Below, piece after piece: positions 26,506-35,121 of a DNA stretch of 64,000 nt. Location: NCBI RefSeq assembly GCF_014639535.1, contig NZ_BMGA01000001.1, forward strand, positions 372,001 through 436,000, in the 5' to 3' direction. Positions within the stretch are counted from its first letter, which is position 1. Each line of letters begins with the position of its first letter. A program made the translations under genes and the position numbers. The notes under the pieces are model-generated. The model searched no databases, was not told the origin of the DNA, and worked only from the letters and a program-made list of their open reading frames with translations. The DNA comes from Flavobacterium palustre. Lineage in GTDB: Bacteria; Bacteroidota; Bacteroidia; Flavobacteriales; Flavobacteriaceae.

Positions 26506-27102
26506 ATGAAAGAGAAAATTGTATCAAAAGCAACAGACATGTTCTTGAAACTGGGTTTCAAAAGCGTAACTATGGATGATATTGCCGGAGAAATGTGTAT
26601 TTCAAAAAAAACGATTTACAAATATTTTTGCAACAAAGAAAAACTCATTGAAGAAGGAACCGAGGTAATTCATCAAAACATACACAAACTGATGGATGAA
26701 GTTATTTCTAAGAACTACAACGCTATCGAAGAAAATTTTGAAATGCGTAAAATGTTTAAAGAAATGTTTCAATCCTTTGATCATTCCCCTGCCTATCAGT
26801 TAAAAAAACATTATCCTGATATTTATGAAAAAATGATGACTAATGAAATGGAAGATTGCCGACAAATGTTCTCTCAAAATATTGTCAAAGGAATTGAACA
26901 AGGACTTTACAGACCGAATGTTGATATAGTATCCGCGACACAATTTTATTACACATTAGTCTTTTCAATAAATGAAAATACTGTTTTAGAAAGAGACGCT
27001 TACGAACTGGAAGGAAAAGCATTGGAATATCATACAAGAGCAATTGCAACCGAAAAAGGAATTATCGAACTCGAAAAAAATTTACTTAATATAACTAAAT
27101 AA
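26506..27102 (+). CDS. TetR-family transcriptional regulator
   Basis: 198 aa. The N-terminal helix-turn-helix is visible as TMDDIAGEMCISKKTIYKYFCNKEKL (about 23-48, broken here by eye into helices 2 and 3). The helical ligand-binding domain follows. The stop TAA shares its last A with the ATG of the TolC gene (27102), so the regulator is coupled to the efflux operon it most likely represses. The ligand is unknown. Confidence 0.88.
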   Translation: MKEKIVSKATDMFLKLGFKSVTMDDIAGEMCISKKTIYKYFCNKEKLIEEGTEVIHQNIHKLMDEVISKNYNAIEENFEMRKMFKEMFQSFDHSPAYQLKKHYPDIYEKMMTNEMEDCRQMFSQNIVKGIEQGLYRPNVDIVSATQFYYTLVFSINENTVLERDAYELEGKALEYHTRAIATEKGIIELEKNLLNITK

Positions 27103-28442
27103 TGAAGCAATTACTAATAATAACCATTCTAACATTTGCAAGTATTGTAAATGCACAGGAAAAAACATCGCTAACACTCAAAGAGGCGATTAAATACGCC
27201 CTTGAAAACAAGGCAGATGCTAAAAAAGCAAAATTAAAAATTGAAAACAGCGAATACCAAATTCAGGAAGTACGTTCCAGAGCTTTGCCACAAATTTCGG
27301 CTAACGGAAATATGACTTACAATCCTATTTTGCAATTAAATGCTTTACCGGGAGATTTTTTTGGTGCTCCCGGAACTACACTTTTAGCACCCTTAGGACA
27401 AAAATGGACTTCTACAGCAGGCATTTCTTTAACACAGGCATTGTTTGACCAATCGGTATTTACAGGTTTAAAAGCAGCCAGAACTACTCGTGAGTTTTAT
27501 CAAATAAACAATCAACTCACCGAAGAAGAAGTAATTGAAAGAGTAGCTAACAATTACTATCAGGTGTATGTGTTACGCCAAAAATTAGCCTTGGTGGAAA
27601 CCAATTTAAAAACAACGACTAAAGTTCGTGACATTGTAAAAGGACAATATGATAACGGTTTAGCTAAAAAAATCGATTTAGACCGAATGACGGTGAACCT
27701 GTCCAATATCAACACCCAAAAACAACAAATCATCAATTCAGTTCAGTTACAGGAAAACGCACTGAAATTCTATATCGGAATGCCTATTGATGCTCAAATA
27801 GACATCCCGCAATCAGAATTTGAAGTAACTCCGGCTGCCTTTTCAGAAGCTCCGAATGTGGCTAACAGAAGCGAATTTTTAATATTAAAAAAACAAGAAG
27901 AATTACTAGAACTACAAAAAAAATCAGTGATCGCGGGTTATTATCCTACTCTTTCTCTTTCTGCAAACTACAACTACATTGGTCAGGGACCTGAAATGCC
28001 TTTATTTGCAAAACCTTCTAATGGTGTTTACTGGTCTGATTTCTCTTCCATAGGATTGAATCTGAGAGTACCTATTTTTTCAGGTTTTGGAACCAGAGCC
28101 AAAGTAAGACAGGCTGATGTGGAACTAAGAACCATTCAGGAAGATATTAAAGACACTCAGTTAGCATTGGATTTAGATTATAAAAATGCTAAAACTCAAA
28201 TTGAAAACAGCATCATCACGCTTCAAAACCAAAAAGAAAACATGAGACTGGCTGATGAAATCCTCAAAAACATCAACAACAATTATTTACAAGGTTTGGC
28301 ATCATTAACTGATTTACTGGATGCCGAAAATGCTTCTATCGAAGCTCAGAACAATTATACTGCGGCAATTTTAGATTACAAACTGGCAGAAATCAAACTT
28401 ATCAAATCAAAAGGCGAACTAAAAACTCTTATCAATAAATAA
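27102..28442 (+). CDS. TolC-family outer-membrane efflux protein
   Basis: 446 aa. A signal peptide covers about 1-18 (ITILTFASIVNAQ). Two internally repeated halves are visible: LTLKEAIKYALENKADAKKAK near the start, and a second helical half with SLTDLLDAENASIEAQNNY near the end, typical of TolC proteins. It forms the outer-membrane duct of the RND pump encoded downstream. It overlaps the TetR stop by 1 bp and is followed by the adaptor gene after 1 bp. Confidence 0.92.
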   Translation: MKQLLIITILTFASIVNAQEKTSLTLKEAIKYALENKADAKKAKLKIENSEYQIQEVRSRALPQISANGNMTYNPILQLNALPGDFFGAPGTTLLAPLGQKWTSTAGISLTQALFDQSVFTGLKAARTTREFYQINNQLTEEEVIERVANNYYQVYVLRQKLALVETNLKTTTKVRDIVKGQYDNGLAKKIDLDRMTVNLSNINTQKQQIINSVQLQENALKFYIGMPIDAQIDIPQSEFEVTPAAFSEAPNVANRSEFLILKKQEELLELQKKSVIAGYYPTLSLSANYNYIGQGPEMPLFAKPSNGVYWSDFSSIGLNLRVPIFSGFGTRAKVRQADVELRTIQEDIKDTQLALDLDYKNAKTQIENSIITLQNQKENMRLADEILKNINNNYLQGLASLTDLLDAENASIEAQNNYTAAILDYKLAEIKLIKSKGELKTLINK

Positions 28443-28443
28443 C

Positions 28444-29511
28444 ATGAAAAAATACATAACTACCGGAATTGTCATTATAGCTTCACTAGCTTTAATAGGA
28501 TTTATTTTAACGAAGAATAAAGCCGAGAACGAAGCAAAAATTGCTGTCGTTGCCGAAAAAAATGCCAGCGTATCTGTAAAAGTGGCTGCTGTAAAAACAG
28601 AAGAAGTTTCAATGGATTTTGTCGCTAATGGAAACTTTGAACCAAAACAGGAACTAAGCTTAGAAGCTGAAAAATCAGGAAAAGTAATTAAAGTTTTGGC
28701 TAAAGAAGGAGATCGTGTAACTGTAGGGCAAACTCTGGCTATTATGCGAGGTGATGCGATTAATGTTAATGCACAAGCTGCAGAAGCTGCTTACCAAAAC
28801 GCAAAATCAGATTACAATCGTTTTGAAAATGCTTATAAAACCGGTGGTGTTACTAAGCAACAACTGGATCAGGCAAAAGTAGCTTTGACAAATGCTGAAG
28901 CCAACTACAAACAAGCAAAAATTAATGTAGGTGACACTAGAATTAAAGCTCCAATAAACGGAATTATTAATGCTAAAATGATCGAGCCAGGTTCTATGCT
29001 TTCTGCTATGCCTCCTACTAAAATGTTCGATATTGTAAATGTAAACACTTTAAAATTAAAAGTAACAGTAAACGAATCTCAGGTAGCAAACTTAAAAACA
29101 GGCAACAATATTACTGTAACCAGCAGTGTTTATCCTGACAAAGAATTCTCAGGAAAAATTACTTTTATCGCTGCTAAAGCTGACAGCAGTTTGAATTTCC
29201 CGGTTGAAATTGAAATTACAAATAATAGTAACAACGACCTTAAAGCAGGTATGTATGGGACTGCAGTATTCAAATCGGCACAACAAAAACAAACAATGAC
29301 TGTAATACCAAGAACCGCTTTTGTAGGTAGTGTGAGCAGTAATCAGGTTTTTGTTGTCGAAAACGGAGTTGCAAAGTTAAAAACAGTTACCGCCGGAAGA
29401 ATTCTGGGTGATAAAGTGGAAATCTTAAACGGTTTATCAGACGGAGAAACGGTTATCACAACAGGACAAATCAACTTACAGGAAGGAAGTAAAGTAGAAA
29501 TCATTAAATAA
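28444..29511 (+). CDS. RND efflux periplasmic adaptor (membrane fusion protein)
   Basis: 355 aa. An N-terminal membrane anchor or signal (TGIVIIASLALIGFIL) is followed by a biotinyl-lipoyl-like half (GKVIKVLAKEGDRVTVGQTLA), a short coiled-coil hairpin (AAYQNAKSDYNRFENAYK), the second lipoyl half (DTRIKAPINGIINAK) and beta-barrel/MP domains. It links the inner-membrane RND permease to TolC. It has no lipobox Cys. It is one gene of the tetR-tolC-mfp-rnd cluster. Confidence 0.92.
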   Translation: MKKYITTGIVIIASLALIGFILTKNKAENEAKIAVVAEKNASVSVKVAAVKTEEVSMDFVANGNFEPKQELSLEAEKSGKVIKVLAKEGDRVTVGQTLAIMRGDAINVNAQAAEAAYQNAKSDYNRFENAYKTGGVTKQQLDQAKVALTNAEANYKQAKINVGDTRIKAPINGIINAKMIEPGSMLSAMPPTKMFDIVNVNTLKLKVTVNESQVANLKTGNNITVTSSVYPDKEFSGKITFIAAKADSSLNFPVEIEITNNSNNDLKAGMYGTAVFKSAQQKQTMTVIPRTAFVGSVSSNQVFVVENGVAKLKTVTAGRILGDKVEILNGLSDGETVITTGQINLQEGSKVEIIK

Positions 29512-29625
29512 GTTATATGTTAGGAGTTATATGTTAGAAGTTAAGACTTACTGGTTTTAAAATAGCTAACCTATATCGCATAACGAATAGCTTTTAACGC
29601 ATAACAAATAACAACCTTCTTAAAA
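29512..29625. repeat. Short tandem GTTATATGTTAG-type repeats inside the efflux operon
   Basis: GTTATATGTTAGGA at 29512 is repeated at 29526 as GTTATATGTTAGAA, then a GTTAAGA remnant. Further on, inverted-sense CGCATAAC boxes occur twice. The stretch fills the 124-bp gap between the adaptor and RND genes. No gene or clear terminator is seen. Confidence 0.5.
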
Positions 29626-29635
29626 GAAGAAATAT

Positions 29636-32600
29636 ATGAAATTAGCAGAAATATCCATAAAACGTCCTTCGTTAGTTATCGTTCTCTTTACGATACTAAT
29701 CCTTGGGGGAATATTCAGTTACAGCCAGCTGGGCTATGAATTGATTCCTAAATTTGAAATGAATGTAATTACGGTTTCAACAGTGTATCCCGGAGCTTCT
29801 CCGAGTGAGGTTGAAAACACGGTTACCAAGAAAATGGAGGACGCCATAGCCTCCTTGGAAAACATCAAGAAAATTGATTCTAAGTCTTACGAAAGTCTTT
29901 CGGTGGTTTCCATCACCCTGACTTCTAATGCCAATGTTGATGTTTCGATGAATGATGCCCAGCGAAAGATCAATGCCATTTTAAGTGATTTGCCCGAGGA
30001 TGCCAAAACGCCTTCGCTAAATAAATTCTCGCTGAGCGATATGCCAATTATTACCATTGGTGCCAACGGAAAAATGGACGAAGCTGCATTCTATGATTTG
30101 ATTGATAAAAAAATTGCTCCCGTTTTATCCCGTGTACAGGGTGTAGCTCAGGTAAACATCATTGGTGGTCAGGAACGTGAAATTCAGGTAAACCTTGATG
30201 CTACAAAAATGCAGGGATACGGTTTGTCAATTCCACAGGTACAACAAACTATCTTGTCATCAAACTTAGATTTCCCTACCGGAAACATTCAAACCCGTGA
30301 ACAAAAAATATTAATTCGTTTAGCGGGTAAATATAAAAATGTGAACGAATTAAGAAACTTAGTGGTTTCTTCTAAAAACGGAATTCAGGTTCGTTTACAA
30401 GACATTGCCGATGTTCAGGACACTCAAAAAATAGCCGAAAAGATTGCCCGCGTCGATCAAAAAAGTGCTATCGTATTGCAAATTGTAAAACAATCAGATG
30501 CTAATGCCGTTGCGGTAAGTGAGCTGGTTGCTAAAACCGTTGCAAAATTAGAAAGTGATTACAAAGTCAATGATTTAAAATTAGAGACTGCCAAAGACAG
30601 TACCATTTTCACTCTGGAAGCTGCCGACTCTGTACTACACGATTTATTAATTGCTGTAATTCTGGTAGCATTAGTAATGTTGTTCTTCCTGCACAGTATC
30701 AGAAACTCATTAATTGTAATGATTTCTATTCCTGCCTCTTTGATTGCTACTTTTATTGGTATTTATCTTTTAGGATATACCTTAAACTTAATGAGTTTAT
30801 TAGGATTATCTCTGGTTGTGGGTATTCTGGTGGATGACGCCATTGTAGTATTGGAAAACATTTACAGGCACATGGAAATGGGTAAAAGCCGTATTCGTGC
30901 CTCTTTTGACGGAACAGCCGAAATTGGAGGAACAGTAACTTCGATTACCTTAGTAATTGTGGTAGTATTTTTACCTATTTCCATGAGTACAGGATTAGTA
31001 TCAAATATTATTACACAGTTTTGTATGACTGTAGTAATTTCTACTTTATTATCTCTTTTAGCCTCTTTTACTATTATTCCATGGTTGTCTTCCCGTTTTG
31101 GAAAACTGGAACATATTGAAGGCAAAAATCTTTTTGGAAGAATTATTCTTGGTTTCGAAAGTATGTTAAGCCGTTTTACTAACTGGGTTACCGAAATTTT
31201 AAAATGGAGTTTAGACCATTATATCAAAACTATTGTTATTGTAGTGGTATTGTTCTTTACATCGACTATTGGATTAATGGGCGGTGGATTTATCGGTGGA
31301 GAATTCTTTGCTGCTTCTGATAGTGGAGAGTTTTTAGTTCAAATTGAAATGCCAAAAGACGCTTCATTGGAACAAACCAACTTTATGACTCAAAAAGCTG
31401 AAGCCTATTTGAAACAACAAAAATATGTGCATAGCCAAATTACAACTGTAGGTCAAACTTCAGAAGGAATGGGTGCTTCTCAGGCTACTACTTATAAAGC
31501 GGAGATTGATGTTAAAATGATTGACCAAAAAGACCGAACTGACGAAGCATCTGTTTATGCTGCTAAAATGAAACGCCAATTAGAAAAAGTTCTGGTGGGT
31601 GCCAAAGTAAAAACCGTTCCTGTAGGTATTATGGGAACTGCTGAAGATGCTACTCTTGGATTGATTGTAACCGGTCCTAATGTAGAAAGTGCAATGAAAT
31701 TTGCCAAATTAGCGGAAGCTGAATTAAGAACTATTCCCGGAACAACAGAGATTAAATTAACCGTTGAAGACGGAAATCCAGAGATTAACGTTCAGGTGGA
31801 TCGTGATAAAATGGCCGCACTTGGATTATCGTTACAAACTGTAGGTATGACCATGCAAACGGCTTACAGCGGAAATACAGACGGCAAATTCAGAGCAGGA
31901 GAATATGAGTACGACATCAACATCAAATACAATGCTTTTGACAGAAAGAATATTACTGATGTAAGTAATTTAATTTTCATTAATGACTTAGGACAACAAA
32001 TTAAATTATCTCAATTCGCCACTATTACCGAAGGTTCCGGACCTAGTAAACTGGAACGAAGAGACAAAGCGGCTTCGGTTACAGTACAAGGTCAAAACAT
32101 TGGAGTTCCGGCCGGAACCATTGTTGCTCAATGGCAGGAGAAACTCGACAAATTAGAAAAACCTACCGGTGTAAGTTACATTTGGGGTGGTGATCAGGAA
32201 AACCAATCGGAAGGTTTTGGTACACTTGGGATTGCATTATTAGCTGCGATTATCTTAGTTTACTTAGTAATGGTTGGATTGTATGACAGTTTTGTTCACC
32301 CGTTTGTGGTATTATTTGCTATCCCGCTTTCGTTCATTGGAGCGATGCTGGCCTTAGCATTAACTAACAATTCATTAAACATCTTCACCATTTTAGGTAT
32401 CATCATGTTGATTGGATTAGTATGTAAAAATGCGATTATGCTTGTGGATTATACCAATCAGCGAAGAGCAGCCGGAGAATCCATCAGAACAGCATTGATT
32501 CAGGCGAATCATGCCCGTTTGCGTCCTATTTTGATGACTACCATTGCGATGGTATTTGGTATGTTTCCAATTGCATTGGCATCAGGAGCCGGAGCTGAGT

Positions 32601-32812
32601 GGAAAAACGGTTTGGCCTGGGTAATTATCGGAGGTTTGATTTCATCTTTATTCCTTACTTTGATTATCGTTCCGGTGATTTATGAAATCATGGAAAAAAT
32701 CATTGCCAAATTCTCTAAAGGAGAAAAAATCGATTACGAAGCCGAAATGGTTGCCGATTACGACCACAAAGAACTAAGTGAAGACGGTTTTAACCCAAAA
32801 CACACGATGTAA
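29636..32812 (+). CDS. RND-family efflux permease (HAE1/AcrB-like)
   Basis: 1058 aa with the twelve-helix RND layout: a first helix at the N-terminus (LVIVLFTILILGGIFSY), a large periplasmic loop, helices 2-6, a second loop and helices 8-12. The proton-relay Asp pair is in VVGILVDDAIVVLENIY. The family is HAE1-type, proton-driven export of hydrophobic compounds; heavy-metal-type markers are not seen. The C-terminal ~40 residues are charged and cytoplasmic. It is the last gene of the operon and is followed by a terminator. Confidence 0.95.
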   Translation: MKLAEISIKRPSLVIVLFTILILGGIFSYSQLGYELIPKFEMNVITVSTVYPGASPSEVENTVTKKMEDAIASLENIKKIDSKSYESLSVVSITLTSNANVDVSMNDAQRKINAILSDLPEDAKTPSLNKFSLSDMPIITIGANGKMDEAAFYDLIDKKIAPVLSRVQGVAQVNIIGGQEREIQVNLDATKMQGYGLSIPQVQQTILSSNLDFPTGNIQTREQKILIRLAGKYKNVNELRNLVVSSKNGIQVRLQDIADVQDTQKIAEKIARVDQKSAIVLQIVKQSDANAVAVSELVAKTVAKLESDYKVNDLKLETAKDSTIFTLEAADSVLHDLLIAVILVALVMLFFLHSIRNSLIVMISIPASLIATFIGIYLLGYTLNLMSLLGLSLVVGILVDDAIVVLENIYRHMEMGKSRIRASFDGTAEIGGTVTSITLVIVVVFLPISMSTGLVSNIITQFCMTVVISTLLSLLASFTIIPWLSSRFGKLEHIEGKNLFGRIILGFESMLSRFTNWVTEILKWSLDHYIKTIVIVVVLFFTSTIGLMGGGFIGGEFFAASDSGEFLVQIEMPKDASLEQTNFMTQKAEAYLKQQKYVHSQITTVGQTSEGMGASQATTYKAEIDVKMIDQKDRTDEASVYAAKMKRQLEKVLVGAKVKTVPVGIMGTAEDATLGLIVTGPNVESAMKFAKLAEAELRTIPGTTEIKLTVEDGNPEINVQVDRDKMAALGLSLQTVGMTMQTAYSGNTDGKFRAGEYEYDINIKYNAFDRKNITDVSNLIFINDLGQQIKLSQFATITEGSGPSKLERRDKAASVTVQGQNIGVPAGTIVAQWQEKLDKLEKPTGVSYIWGGDQENQSEGFGTLGIALLAAIILVYLVMVGLYDSFVHPFVVLFAIPLSFIGAMLALALTNNSLNIFTILGIIMLIGLVCKNAIMLVDYTNQRRAAGESIRTALIQANHARLRPILMTTIAMVFGMFPIALASGAGAEWKNGLAWVIIGGLISSLFLTLIIVPVIYEIMEKIIAKFSKGEKIDYEAEMVADYDHKELSEDGFNPKHTM

Positions 32813-32833
32813 AATCTTCACGTTATAATAAAA

Positions 32834-32872
32834 GAAACCACCTGAAATTTAATTTTTAGGTGGTTTTTTGTT
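32834..32872 (+). terminator. Terminator of the efflux operon
   Basis: The stem AAACCACCT / AGGTGGTTT (32835-32843 and 32858-32866) is followed by a T-run. It lies 22 bp after the RND stop. Confidence 0.85.
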
Positions 32873-32945
32873 TTTGTAGGAATGGATTCTTTTGCTATAC
32901 TGTTTACAACTCTCAAAAAAAAACGAGAATCATAATAAAAACTCT

Positions 32946-33146
32946 TTATTTTGCTTCCCGTTCTGTAAGCTTATCAGCTGCTTTATCATAGTTGGAAACT
33001 ACCTGTTTCAACTGTTGAATAGCTTCAGCTGTAAGTTCGCCTTTGGCGCCTTCAGCCACCCAGCGTGCCGATGAAATTAAAGTAGCTAGTTCGTAACCGC
33101 TGAGTGTAATATGAAAAACCAGATTATTTTTCTTTTCAATGTGCAT
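32946..33146 (-). CDS. Small protein coupled to the AhpD-like gene
   Basis: 66 aa, charged and helical, with no Cys and no signal peptide. Its ATG lies inside the end of the AhpD-like gene (11-bp overlap). This coupling, together with sensible composition (SGYELATLISSARWVAEGAKG, then a helical tail), makes it a probable real gene. I do not recognise a family. It may be a partner or regulator of the AhpD-like protein. Confidence 0.6.
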   Translation of the reverse strand: MHIEKKNNLVFHITLSGYELATLISSARWVAEGAKGELTAEAIQQLKQVVSNYDKAADKLTEREAK

Positions 33147-33546
33147 GTTGTGCCATATTTTCTTTCACATAATTACCTATCTGTTTCAATTCACCGGCAA
33201 ACTCGTCATAATCCGTTTGCATGCCATTGAGGTAGGCACTCCAGCCAAGCGACATTTTTGCATAATGAACCGCTTCCTGTATTTCTTCATCTGTTGCACC
33301 AAAGAGTTTTGCGGTCTCTGCATGAAACAAGGTACAATATCTGCATTTAGTTTCTGAATGTAATGCTACACCCATTAATTCTTTGTATTTATTCGGAATT
33401 AGTGTTTCCCCCAATTGAAGGCTTTTGAATAATTCCCATTCAAAATCTAAATACGCCTCGGGAATATCTTTCATAAATCCCGGAACAATGCCTAAATGCT
33501 CTCTGATTTCGGCTTCTACTTCTGAACGATTTCTAGCTGTTGCCAT
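33136..33546 (-). CDS. AhpD-like / carboxymuconolactone decarboxylase-family protein
   Basis: 136 aa. The CMD/AhpD motif is present: Cys68-x-x-Cys71 followed by His75 (CRYCTLFH), then the helix HAETAKLFGATDEEIQEAV. Such proteins are helical oligomers with thiol peroxidase-support or related redox activity. The redox Cys pair suggests an antioxidant-type role. The gene overlaps the small protein downstream by 11 bp. Confidence 0.82.
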   Translation of the reverse strand: MATARNRSEVEAEIREHLGIVPGFMKDIPEAYLDFEWELFKSLQLGETLIPNKYKELMGVALHSETKCRYCTLFHAETAKLFGATDEEIQEAVHYAKMSLGWSAYLNGMQTDYDEFAGELKQIGNYVKENMAQHAH

Positions 33547-33771
33547 CTTTTTTGCTAATTTTTAATACAATAATTTCCAATCTGGATTTCATAAAAATTT
33601 GACCTATAAATTTACAAAAAAAAGCCAACAAAACCAATCAAACAACTGATTTACAATAAAGTAAAACAATATTAAAAATTTCAAAAAAGAAAATATTGAT
33701 AACAATAAATGTTGTTCCCTTTTCTTAGCAATATCTGGAATCGATTGGTTTACTAAACTGCTTTCTGCAAT
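33547..33771. other. Gene-free AT-rich stretch upstream of the tandem repeats
   Basis: Between the AhpD-like start and the 32-bp repeats I see no reading frame with gene-like composition and no RNA. The sequence is AT-rich and contains TCTGGAATCGATTGGTT near 33734-33750, a partial relative of the GGAATnnATTCC core in the repeats. It should hold the AhpD-like promoter on the minus strand, not located. Confidence 0.35.
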
Positions 33772-33867
33772 AACATGATAATTTTGGAATTAATTCCTAA
33801 AAAAACATAATAATTTTGGAATTGATTCCAATAAAAACATAATAATTTTGGAATAATACCCAATTTA
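33772..33867 (+). repeat. Three 32-bp tandem repeats upstream of the DUF4143 ATPase gene
   Basis: Copies start at 33772, 33804 and 33836, exactly 32 bp apart. Each begins AACATRATAATTTTGGAAT. Copies 1 and 2 continue into a near-perfect palindrome (GGAATTAATTCC; TTGGAATTGATTCCAA), while the third diverges after GGAAT. Each unit contains TAATTTTG, which fits TAnnTTTG, and a TTTTGG box. Confidence 0.8.
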
Positions 33868-33877
33868 ATTATTTTTG
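33848..33877 (+). promoter_or_regulatory. Promoter of the DUF4143 ATPase gene
   Basis: TTG at 33848-33850 lies within the third repeat copy. A 19-nt spacer and TATTTTTG at 33870-33877 follow, matching the consensus. The ATG is at 33899. The in-frame TTG at 33875 falls inside the -7 box, so it cannot be the start. Confidence 0.7.
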
Positions 33878-33898
33878 TTTCTTCAAAATCAATTCATT

Positions 33899-35029
33899 AT
33901 GGTAAGAAGAGAACAAAGCAACTACGCCAAAGCACGATTATTCAAAGGGAAAGCACTTTTGGTTTTTGGTCCAAGACAAGTGGGCAAAACTACTTTTGTC
34001 CAAAACCTAATTACCAACTTAAATAAAAAAACACTTTTTCTAAACGGAGACGAGTCGGATGTGCTGGTTTTATTCGAAAGTCCAAACGTAACGAAACTAA
34101 AAAACATTATTGGCGATAACGAAATTCTGGTTATTGATGAAGCCCAGCGCATTACCAATATTGGCATTGTACTCAAAATTATTGTGGATCAAATTAAATC
34201 AGTGCAGGTCATTGCTACGGGTTCGTCAAGTTTTGAATTAGCAAACCAACTTAACGAACCTTTGACAGGAAGGAAATACGAAATGTTTTTATATCCAATT
34301 GCCTTTTCAGAAATGGTCAATCACAATGGATTATTAGAAGAAAAAAGAGCTTTGGAACAACGCTTGATTTACGGCAATTATCCTGAAATAATAACCAATC
34401 CGATAGACGCCAAAGAACACATCAAATTGATTGCCAACAGTTATTTGTACAAGGATTTGTTTTTGTTAGAACAAATTTCGAAACCGGTTTTACTACAAAA
34501 AATTGTAAAGGCATTGGCATTGCAAGTAGGTAGCGAAGTCAATTATAACGAATTGAGTAAACTGATTCAAATAGACAACAAAACGGTGGAAAAATATATC
34601 GATTTACTCGAAAAAGCATTCGTGATTTTTAAGCTTCCTGCGTTGTCCAATAATGTTCGAAACGAAATAAAAAAAGGCAAGAAAATCTATTTTTATGACA
34701 ATGGAATTATCAATGCCGTTACAGGGAATTTCAATCCTTTATCACAAAGAACTGACATTGGTAGTTTATGGGAAAACTATATTATTAGCGAGCGCATCAA
34801 ATATTTGAACATTCAACAAAGCGAAGCCAGTCCGTATTTTTGGAGAACCACACAGCAACAAGAAATCGATTATATTGAAAAAAACGAAGATCAGATTTTA
34901 GCTTGTGAAATCAAATGGAACGCCAAAGCCAAGTATAAAATTCCAGTGACTTTTTCGACCAATTATAACAATGTAAGCTCCAAAATAGTTACGCCTGAAA
35001 ATTATGAGGAGTTCTTATTAAAACAATAG
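33899..35029 (+). CDS. ATPase with AAA and DUF4143 domains
   Basis: 376 aa from ATG 33899. Walker A is GPRQVGKTT (24-32, Lys30). Walker B is ILVIDEAQ. The C-terminal DUF4143 part contains the Lys/Arg-rich KIYFYDNGIINAV and the nuclease-like core DYIEKNEDQILACEIKW. These proteins are common in bacteria, with unknown function; a DNA- or nucleotide-related role is often suggested. It is a single-gene unit with its own promoter. No toxin, methylase or helicase neighbour points to a defence system. Confidence 0.85.
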   Translation: MVRREQSNYAKARLFKGKALLVFGPRQVGKTTFVQNLITNLNKKTLFLNGDESDVLVLFESPNVTKLKNIIGDNEILVIDEAQRITNIGIVLKIIVDQIKSVQVIATGSSSFELANQLNEPLTGRKYEMFLYPIAFSEMVNHNGLLEEKRALEQRLIYGNYPEIITNPIDAKEHIKLIANSYLYKDLFLLEQISKPVLLQKIVKALALQVGSEVNYNELSKLIQIDNKTVEKYIDLLEKAFVIFKLPALSNNVRNEIKKGKKIYFYDNGIINAVTGNFNPLSQRTDIGSLWENYIISERIKYLNIQQSEASPYFWRTTQQQEIDYIEKNEDQILACEIKWNAKAKYKIPVTFSTNYNNVSSKIVTPENYEEFLLKQ

Positions 35030-35064
35030 TGAAATTATTATTATTTAGAATAAATTAAAATTAT

Positions 35065-35095
35065 TTGCTTTGTAACATTTTGCGCTTTACTTTTG
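35065..35095 (+). promoter_or_regulatory. Promoter of the TonB-dependent receptor gene
   Basis: TTG at 35065-35067, a 20-nt spacer and TACTTTTG at 35088-35095 match the flavobacterial consensus. The receptor ATG is at 35122. No Fur box could be confirmed by eye. Confidence 0.65.
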
Positions 35096-35121
35096 TGCTA
35101 TCAATAACAATTCTAAATAAG

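Noticed and set aside
33772-33867. Possible CRISPR array from the 32-bp repeats
   Set aside because: The copies are contiguous without unique spacers, only three in number, carry promoter boxes, and no cas gene is near.
33899-35029. DUF4143 ATPase as part of an antiviral defence island
   Set aside because: Neighbours are an AhpD-like pair and an iron-uptake operon; no nuclease, methylase or other defence gene is adjacent.
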